Assembly (NCBI GenBank): GCA_000209815.1
Contig: FP929036.1
Span: 2,005,350-2,058,051, forward strand
Direction: 5' to 3'
DNA from: Butyrivibrio fibrisolvens 16/4
Lineage (GTDB): Bacteria; Bacillota; Clostridia; Lachnospirales; Lachnospiraceae
Length of the DNA: 52,702 nucleotides
The translations under genes and the position numbers were made by a program. Shown piece after piece: positions 45,609 through 52,702 of the stretch (within the stretch, counting starts at the first letter, position 1; every line of letters begins with the position of its first letter). Below the pieces are notes generated by a model. It ran no database searches, was not told the DNA's origin, and saw only the letters and a list, made by a program, of their open reading frames with translations.

Positions 45609-47291
45609 CTATTTAATTGTAATATTTCCCTTTGGTGTTCCATAGTCCTTAGCAGTAATATTACCATTAAGCTGAGTATTTACATACTCCATAACTGCCT
45701 CGTCCATTACAATACCTGTATCAAACTGGTTTGTAGCACTACCAAATGCGTAGTAAGTATCGCCACCTGCTGCAACGAAGTTGTTTGTGATAACAGCATA
45801 TGTATCATCAGCCTTGAATGGCTTTCCATTGATGCTATCGATTGTAACTCTTCTGATTGCTGCTGGCTTGTAATAAGTAGAATCTGGATAAGCCTCACCC
45901 TGAGCAAATGGAACTGCTGTGTTTACTGTAAACTTGATTCCAGAAACCTGTGGGAAGCCACCGATTGCCTCTGGTGTGCAATATGTACTAGCCTCAAGAG
46001 CCTCTAAAAGAACAGAACCCTTTACATAAATAACTGCTACAGTATTTCCAAATGGAAGAACTGTATTGATATCCTTCTTTGTTACAGAACCAGCCTTGAT
46101 AGTAGCACGGATACCACCACCATTTGTAATAGCTACAACGTGATCATCAGGTACTGTAAGAGCGCCCTTTTCCTTTGTTACACTCCACTTGATACCATCT
46201 GCAATTAAGTCACCAAGGTTTGTTTCCTGTGTACGTACACCAGGAGCCTTCTTTCCATTAAGCTCAACCTCAGACTTTGCAAGCTCAACACCATACTCGG
46301 CATCAACTGCGTCCTCAATTGTCTTATCAACAGCTGAAATAAATGTATCCTTAATGATTCCATCATCAAGCTTTACAAGATACATATCTTCAACCTTCTT
46401 TGTAGCATTATCAATTACAACAACACCTGCTGTCTCAAGCTTTGTACCTGTAGACTGAGCTGACTCATTGCCTTCCTCTGTAGGATCAGCATCCTTAACT
46501 GTCATAAGAGTATGTGAATGACCGTCTAAGAGTAAATCAATACCTGAAGTATGTGCAAGTAAATCTACACTTCTATGTCCATCTGGAGCTGACTCATCAT
46601 CAACACCGAGGTGGCTGAGACATACAACAAGGTCTACCCCCTGAGCCTTAAGCGCATCTACCTGTGACTGTGCACAAGTATAAAGCTCACCCTTTGAAAG
46701 GAACTTGATGCCCTTGATAAGTGCTGGATTAACCTTTGTCTGTGTCTCTGGTGTCTCCATACCAAAGAAACCAACCTTTAATCCAGAAGGTGTAGTAAAT
46801 ACATAGTTCGAATCAACAATAGTATTTCCCTTCTTGTCCAATACATCTGCACAAACAACTTTGAATCTAGCACTTGCAAGATTCTTCTTAAGCTGCTCAT
46901 AACCAAAATCAAATTCGTGATTGCCAAGTGTTACAACATCATAACCCATAGCATTCATCATGTTGATGGCATACATACCCTTTGTGGTACTTACATAAGG
47001 TGTACCCTGACTAAAATCACCTGCATCTGTAAGGATTACATCTGCACCTCTTGCTCTAAGCTCGTTTCTAAGAGCTGCAAGCTGAGAATACTTATCCATA
47101 GCACCGTGAACATCGTTTGAGTGAATGATAAGTGTTTTGCCAGAAAGGTCTGTAGGAATCTGAGGAACAATTTTGTAAACTGCCTCTGCTTCATAAGCGT
47201 ATGCCTTTGCTGGAGTAAATCCCATGGTCACTACCATGGCTGCTGCTAATGCGAGAGTTACCACTCTCTTTAAACCATTAAGCTTTTTCAT
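45609..47291 (-). CDS. Secreted 5'-nucleotidase / 2',3'-cyclic phosphodiesterase family protein
   Basis: 560 residues. ATG 47289-47291 follows AAGGAGGG. A signal peptide (1-29, ending AKAYA) precedes a metallophosphatase domain (about 38-300) with HSNDVHG, DAGDFSQGT, GNHEFDFGY and DGHSHT, all metal-binding blocks of the UshA family. The C-terminal nucleotidase domain (about 340-555) has TNGGGIRA. It would release nucleosides and phosphate outside the cell. No wall anchor is seen. Confidence 0.92.
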   Translation of the reverse strand: MKKLNGLKRVVTLALAAAMVVTMGFTPAKAYAYEAEAVYKIVPQIPTDLSGKTLIIHSNDVHGAMDKYSQLAALRNELRARGADVILTDAGDFSQGTPYVSTTKGMYAINMMNAMGYDVVTLGNHEFDFGYEQLKKNLASARFKVVCADVLDKKGNTIVDSNYVFTTPSGLKVGFFGMETPETQTKVNPALIKGIKFLSKGELYTCAQSQVDALKAQGVDLVVCLSHLGVDDESAPDGHRSVDLLAHTSGIDLLLDGHSHTLMTVKDADPTEEGNESAQSTGTKLETAGVVVIDNATKKVEDMYLVKLDDGIIKDTFISAVDKTIEDAVDAEYGVELAKSEVELNGKKAPGVRTQETNLGDLIADGIKWSVTKEKGALTVPDDHVVAITNGGGIRATIKAGSVTKKDINTVLPFGNTVAVIYVKGSVLLEALEASTYCTPEAIGGFPQVSGIKFTVNTAVPFAQGEAYPDSTYYKPAAIRRVTIDSINGKPFKADDTYAVITNNFVAAGGDTYYAFGSATNQFDTGIVMDEAVMEYVNTQLNGNITAKDYGTPKGNITIK

Positions 47292-47392
47292 ATTACCCTC
47301 CTTAAAAAAAGTATCTAAGGTTATTATATTCATTTTTAATAAAAAGGGTAGTTATATATGATAAATAATAAGTGTTTATTTTTCACACAAAA

Positions 47393-47417
47393 GGGCCCTA
47401 TGCCAAGCATAGAGCCC
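47393..47417 (-). terminator. Terminator of the GH10 gene
   Basis: GGGC/GCCC and CTATGC/GCATAG stems with a short loop; TTTTGTGTG follows on the minus strand, 20 bases after the stop. Confidence 0.8.
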
Positions 47418-47436
47418 AATAAAAGGAATAATTAAA

Positions 47437-50400
47437 TTATCTTGTAACGTGTACAATAACAAATCTTACACCATAGAATGGGTCGCGACCGTCAACTCTA
47501 GCTAAACCTAAGCCTAAGAATCCACAGTACTGTACCATATATGCGTTGTAATCTTTGCCTTCCTTTAATTCAACTACTGTACCCTTCTTAACGCCAAAAT
47601 ATGAAGCCTCATCATTTGCGTTAACCTTGTAGTTCATATTTAAAGTAAGTCTGTTTGCTCTTCTATCCCACTTTACATCCCAATTCTTAACGTGTGCGAA
47701 AAGGATATTTACCTGAGCATCAGCAATGATATTAAGAGCTACTTCCTTAGTGCCAGTGAAGTTTGTTCCAGCAGCCTTGATAACTGCATAGTATTTTCCA
47801 TCACCATTTGAAGCTCTTGCAGGAAGCTGCTTCATCTCTTTGCCATTCTTTCCAAGCTTGTATGTAACTGTGAAGTCATTCTTAGAAAGCTTCTTTCCAA
47901 GATACTTAACTGTTACCTCAGGTTTTGTAGCCCACTTCTTTTCCTTAAGATTCTTTGGAGCTATAAACTCAAAGTTCTCACCTGAGAAGTCTGCTGCTGC
48001 AATAGAGAAGTTTGCCTTAAGCTCGCCCTCATATTCACCCTTAAGCTTAACAATTACTGTAGGAAGATTCTCATCGAAATCCTCGCCCATACCTGTGCTT
48101 ACCTTAAGAGCAGCATTCTTATTATTCTTGTAAGAAACCTTGTAATCAATGCCTTTTACAAGAGTCTTACCACCAACAGTTACAACTACCTCTGGCTTAA
48201 GAGCCTTGCCTGTGTATACGCAGTCCTCTACCATTGTGATAGCTGGCTCCTCAACTACTGGCTCTTCTGGCTCTTCCTCAGCATCAACTAAAGCTACCTC
48301 GCCATAAACGCTTGGTGCGCTCCAGCCGTTACCTGTCTCATCATACCATGTTCTTGTACCAATACGTCCACCGTTTGCGCCATCATTAATCTGTAAATCA
48401 AAACCGATTGTCTGACCTGCTACTGGTGTAATATCTGTCCAAGCAAAAGCTGCCTCAACTACATAACCATCATCTGTTACTGTAACAGCGTGCTGGCAAT
48501 TTTCCTCAAGGCACTTTGTACCATTAAAGCTTGTCTCATTTAAGTAGTTAATTCTGTACTGCTTGTCATCATCTTCGAATTTAGATGACTTATTGTTGTT
48601 CTCATCAATAAATACTTCAACAGAATCCTTCTCGTGAACTGCCTCTGCACTTGCATCGAGAACATCATCCTTTACGTTCATAAGAACATAGAGATTCTTA
48701 TCATCCCAGAGAACCTTTGCACTAGCCTTTGCGTTAGGCTTTGTGCCACCTGTGATTGTAAGCTCAACATCCTGAGCATTAGCCCAAACATCATCAGTCT
48801 TACCATCAACCTCTGGTGTACCCTTAACTACTGACATATATGGCTTGCAAAGACCCTTTGCAAAGAACTTGCTGCCATCGTCATGTGTAAGTCTTAAGTT
48901 GTTGAATGCATGGTCACCCTCTGCATCAGTAACAACTACATCTAACGCAATCTTAGAAGAAACAACTAATGGATCAGTTGTCTCAACCTCAAGAACGCAC
49001 TCACCATTTTCGTTCAAAGCTGATTCTGCTGTCTTAACATCAGCGCCATCCTTCATAGCCTGTGCAAAATCTACATAAAGCTTTGCTGAGCTAGCGCCAT
49101 TTGCCTTAACCTTTACAGAAAGCTTGTTGTCAGTCCATACTGGAATGAAGCTGTAATCTGTACCAGCAATGCTTACATTCTTACCGTGAGCAAAGATATC
49201 TGAGCCTGTGCCCTGTACTAATGTAATGCTGTTGATAGCTGGCTCAAGCTTGCTTGGATCAACAAGTGCCCAGTATGCTGGCTTAGCCTTGTACTCACCA
49301 TCGAAAAGAAGTGGTACCTGCTTCTGTCTTCCATTAGCTCCACCACCAACGCTGCTGCTTGTCTGAAGCCATGAGTTAGGATCGATTACACCCCAAACTG
49401 TAAAGCCGTTTACATCGATACCAGGCTGTGCATCAATTTCCTTGTATGCATCATAAACATCCTTGTATCTGTAAGCTTCCTTTGTGTACTCAGCAGAAAG
49501 CTCTGCGTCTGTACCACCAAAGTCTGAGCTGCACTTGAAATCAAGCTCTGTTACCTGAATCTTTCCAACAATCTTACCGTATCTGATACCACAGTCAATA
49601 ATCTGCTGCTTTGTTGCAGAAAGCATATTGTGATGTCCCTGCATACCATATCCTGAGATTCTTGTAGGAAGAACTGAATCCTTCTCGTGTCTCTTTACGC
49701 TCTCAAGTAACTGAGCGATTGCATCTGGCTTGTTGCCTGAGCACTCATTGTAATCATTGTAGTAAAGCTCAAGCTTATCCTGGCCCATCTCGTGTGCATA
49801 GTAGTTTGCGAATCTAAATGCATTAAGGATGTAATCTGGTGCATCCTTCTTGCTACCAATACCATAAATTCTAGCCCAGTTTGATCTTTCGCTAGGATCT
49901 GCACTTCTGTATGTGCCAGAGCCATCAGAGCATGCCTCATTTACAACATCCCATCCATAGAACATATCCTTGTACTCTGATGAGAATACATGCTCGAATA
50001 CACTCTTAATGAACCACTCGTGACGAAGAGTCATCTCCTCTGGAGATACCCACTCACCGTTTGGATCATAGTTCTCCTTGAAGAACCATTCAGGTGTCTG
50101 TGAGTGCCATGTAAGAACGTGACCTCTTACCTTTATCTGGTCATCTGGATGCTCATCATTCCAATCCTTGAGAAGTGCAAGCATCTTCTCTGGACGAGAG
50201 AAGTCCATCTTAGGAACCTTCATATCCTTATGAGTAACACCCTTAGCATCTGTCCATGTCTCAGTGATGATCTGTCCATCTGCTGGCTTGCTATTATTGT
50301 ATCCAAATAATGAGTCTGGCTTGAACTCATTACCAAATGTTACAGCATTAAAATGCTTCTCTACAAGGGCCATAAGTGCCTTATCATTGATTTCAGAAAT

Positions 50401-51242
50401 CATGATAGCTGCACCTGTGTAGCAATCCTCGCCAAGTCCCTTGCTAGAAGATACAGAATCCTTTAAATCAGGAATGTCGCGCTCAATCTCAACCTTTTCC
50501 TCTTCCTCTGTTACCTCAGATGGCTTAGGGAAATCGCTTTCCTCACCAGCTAATGTAAGAGTAATGCTTGTGATAGTGTAATTTGCTCCACCATCAGCTG
50601 TTGTCATTAAGCCGATTCCATCAAAATCCTGCTTATCTGAATTTTCAATAACATTAGTGCCATAAGCTGGTTTAACCTCTTCGCCGTTGTTGCGAAGCTT
50701 AACTGTAAATTTGCTTACTTCACCCTTTTTGATGTTAACCTTAACAGCCTTAACCTGCTTACCACTAATTCCCTCTGGTAAACCTAAAACTTTCTCAGCG
50801 TACTGTCCACTAAATGAAATCTTAAAGGCGCCACCACTTACAATGATGTCTGTTCCCCAAGAGCCGCCTTTGTTATAATCTCTGTCAAAATCAATCATAG
50901 GATATGTGATTTCACATTCCTTATCTGATTCCTCTTCAGAATCTTCCTTAGTTTCTTTTTTGAATCCTCAGCATCAGATTCCTCATCTGCCTTATCAGAA
51001 TCTTTATTTTCCCCATCAGATTCTTCGGCCTTTTTTTCCTCTGCCTTCTCAGATTCTTTTGACTCTTCGCCGTCTTTGCTTTCAGAGTCCGCTGTCTCCT
51101 CTGCCTGTGATTCTTCGTCCTGTTCCACTGCTGTAGTTCCATCTAACTCTGTTGCATACACAGAAGGTGGAACCACAGATGTAGCCATCATTGCAGAGAT
51201 TGCAACTGCGGACAAGAATCTGTAAAGTCTTCTTTTTACCAT
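47437..51242 (-). CDS. Multidomain GH10 xylanase with CBM9 and surface domains, one frameshift
   Basis: Large secreted endo-xylanase, 1268 residues when one A is restored at GATTCAAAAAAGAAAC (T run at plus 50956-50961), joining DSKKETKEDSEEE. ATG 51240-51242 follows AGGAGAA. Signal peptide 1-30, then an acidic Glu/Ser/Lys/Asp region (about 35-110), a carbohydrate-binding-like beta-sandwich (about 120-240), the GH10 barrel (about 260-670), an unassigned segment (about 675-780), a CBM9 (about 785-960, VDGKTDDVWANA, SVEVFIDENN), and C-terminal surface repeats (about 970-1268, YTGKALKPEV). GH10 active site: acid/base Glu in GWDVVNEACS, nucleophile Glu in VTELDFKC. Acts with the CE1 esterase and GH115. 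Confidence 0.92.
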
Positions 51243-51277
51243 TCCCAAATATTCTCCTTTTTTTGATATGTAAAAAC

Positions 51278-51287
51278 ACCGATCGGT
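51278..51287. promoter_or_regulatory. Palindrome upstream of the GH10 gene
   Basis: ACCGATCGGT, a perfect 10-bp palindrome (TTACCGATCGGTGTT in context on the minus strand), 36 bases before the start. A repressor site is possible; a -10/-35 pair is not clear. Confidence 0.35.
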
Positions 51288-51322
51288 AATCTTATATTAC
51301 ATTGGAAAAGTATAAAAAAAGA

Positions 51323-51345
51323 GGGATAATCTATAGGATTATCCC
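51323..51345 (-). terminator. Terminator of the GH115 gene
   Basis: GGGATAATC/GATTATCCC stem with a five-base loop, followed by TCTTTTTTTATA on the minus strand. Confidence 0.85.
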
Positions 51346-51385
51346 CCACAAAATATATATCGTTGATTAAAACTATTGAAAGTGC

Positions 51386-52702
51386 CTATCTACCTGGTCT
51401 ACACTCATATAATTTGCTTTCTTTGGGACCAAGATAAGATTCTCTAATTTCAACATTAGGATTCCAAAGCACTATTTTTTCAATTACTACAGCCGGGTCA
51501 ATAGCTGAAAGGGTAATTTCATTAAGCCCCTTCTTAAGTGATAGCTGGCACTCTCCAATATGAATATTATCTAATACACCAACTCTCCAGCTTGCAGACT
51601 TCCAAGGATCGAAGCCCTTATCCGGAATAGTGTTTACCGCTGCTCTTTCACTGTCATTTACAGCTACTCCAACAGAAAGCTTTCCATGGTATACCACTGG
51701 ATTAGAAGCACCTGCATATATTTTGCAGGTATATACGCCTTCCTCAGCAGCAAAGATTTTATATGAAAGCGCTGGGGCCTCCTCAGCTTTATCAAATCTT
51801 ATATTCTGAGGATAAGCCTTCATACCACTTAATGTACGTCCAAAATCTCTGATTTCTTTATACTTGGCAAGAGCAGATGCTTTGCTATTTGTAAAATGGG
51901 CTGCCTCGATGGATATTACGCCATTTTCTTCAAGGAAGCACTTTCCCTCTACATTAGCTAAATCAAGGGTCTTTGCCTGTACCTGAATCTCCACCATAGG
52001 AATACTTGTGCCATTTTCAGATTCGTCTGCCACTACTTCACCATTATCTACGTAAATACGAATCATAGCATTTGAATTATTGTCCCACTTATCCTTTAGT
52101 ATCTTGACCTTGTAATTATTTGAAACCTCAGTGGTTCCAGCTTCGTTCTTCGAAAGAGTCTCACCTGTTGAAACATCTATGATTTCAATCCAGTCTCCCT
52201 CCCAGTCAATATGATATTCTAAGGCCTTGATTCCTCCATTTGCCAGTTCAAATTCACCAAGATAATTTGATTCAAAGCAAAGAGGCATATTAAGAACATG
52301 TCTAGTCCATCTATGTGCCCAGGTAAAATCTGTCTGATTTGCTACGCTAACAATGAGTCTAGGATCCCTTACCGCATTAACGTAATGGCTTGTTGGAAGC
52401 TGACACTGTTCATCATTCCAATGAGTAAATCCAATATGATAAACAGACTGCATATGGTTCCATTTTCCATTATTTCTAGTATGGAATTCATCTGTTAAGC
52501 TTCTTTCTCTTTCAATACATTCTGTTATAAGCTTTCCATACTCGTTAGCTTTTGTTTTATGCTGATTAGCATAAAGCTCATTTAAGCCGCTATAGATTTG
52601 CATCTTGTTGATTTCAGCAACTGCATTAACAGGATAATATACCTCCTGGAAGAAGCACTCTTCTAAATCAGTTCCCTTCATCTTTTCCATTAAATCATCC
52701 GA
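51386..52702 (-). CDS. GH115 alpha-glucuronidase-like protein, N-terminus beyond the window
   Basis: C-terminal 438 residues; the frame stays open to base 52702. The blocks WNHMQSVYHIGFTHWND, PLCFESNYLGEF, and the closing ESYLGPKESKLYECRPGR fit the C-terminal part of xylan alpha-1,2-glucuronidases of family 115. The catalytic region lies upstream of the window, so function rests on this tail. Family members remove (methyl)glucuronic acid from xylan. It lies immediately upstream of the GH10 xylanase gene, separated by a terminator. Confidence 0.82.
   Translation of the reverse strand, partial: SDDLMEKMKGTDLEECFFQEVYYPVNAVAEINKMQIYSGLNELYANQHKTKANEYGKLITECIERERSLTDEFHTRNNGKWNHMQSVYHIGFTHWNDEQCQLPTSHYVNAVRDPRLIVSVANQTDFTWAHRWTRHVLNMPLCFESNYLGEFELANGGIKALEYHIDWEGDWIEIIDVSTGETLSKNEAGTTEVSNNYKVKILKDKWDNNSNAMIRIYVDNGEVVADESENGTSIPMVEIQVQAKTLDLANVEGKCFLEENGVISIEAAHFTNSKASALAKYKEIRDFGRTLSGMKAYPQNIRFDKAEEAPALSYKIFAAEEGVYTCKIYAGASNPVVYHGKLSVGVAVNDSERAAVNTIPDKGFDPWKSASWRVGVLDNIHIGECQLSLKKGLNEITLSAIDPAVVIEKIVLWNPNVEIRESYLGPKESKLYECRPGR

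Noticed and set aside
50895-51248. Separate small acidic secreted protein before the xylanase
   Set aside because: Restoring one A joins it in frame to the xylanase, which otherwise has no signal peptide or ribosome site.

Overview
The window looks like chromosomal DNA from a low-G+C Gram-positive rumen or gut fibre degrader of the family Lachnospiraceae, most likely Butyrivibrio or Pseudobutyrivibrio. The evidence is AT-rich DNA with AGGAGG-type ribosome binding sites, a GH9-CBM3c and GH5-CBM2 cellulase pair with long Pro-Thr linkers, a CE1 esterase with the same CBM2 type, a GH10 xylanase with CBM9, a GH115 glucuronidase, a GH127 arabinofuranosidase, and a THF riboswitch ahead of folT. The genus is an inference. 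Almost all genes lie on the minus strand. There is no prophage, complete insertion sequence or CRISPR array.

Layout: 1-3829 cellulase operon (GH5 then GH9, the latter cut by the window edge). 4082-8813 four-gene ABC export operon with two different membrane fusion proteins. 8884-12526 HD-domain protein, zinc-ribbon membrane protein, PilZ protein, FolD and FchA. 12601-15524 PfkB kinase, diguanylate cyclase and a small coupled ORF. 15597-17814 the main plus-strand stretch: a CobW-like GTPase and a Pro-Thr-linker membrane protein, with a minus-strand PspC protein between them. 17864-21340 two tandem LeuC/LeuD-type dehydratase pairs. 21416-25294 GH127, YgjV-like protein and alanine racemase. 25398-27661 amino-acid ABC importer whose receptor domain appears circularly permuted. 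27811-30717 accessory patch: sce7726-like nuclease fold, low-molecular-weight phosphatase, Rpn relic, two Cys-rich paralogues and an HD protein. 31010-34722 L,D-transpeptidase, acyltransferase and CE1 esterase. 34872-35316 GC-rich structured island and a tRNA-Val/tRNA-Met operon. 35423-39821 LysR, a MetH-like enzyme and RsmH. 40009-42280 STAS, HATPase and PP2C partner-switch module. 42433-45550 riboswitch-controlled folT-folC-mnmA. 45609-52702 secreted 5'-nucleotidase, multidomain GH10 xylanase and a GH115 partial gene.

Plant-wall enzymes occupy both ends and the middle: cellulose (GH9, GH5), xylan backbone (GH10), glucuronosyl (GH115), acyl (CE1) and arabinosyl (GH127) side chains. One-carbon and folate metabolism recurs in FolD, FchA, FolT, FolC and MetH. 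c-di-GMP signalling is represented by one GGDEF and one PilZ protein.

A caution runs through the annotation. At least seven genes (both membrane fusion proteins, FchA, CobW, MetH, SpoIIE-like and GH10), and probably the phosphatase start, are broken by single-base losses in short A runs on the coding strand. Adding one base per site restores a single reading frame of family-typical length in every case. I annotate them as whole genes and regard sequence error as the likeliest cause.
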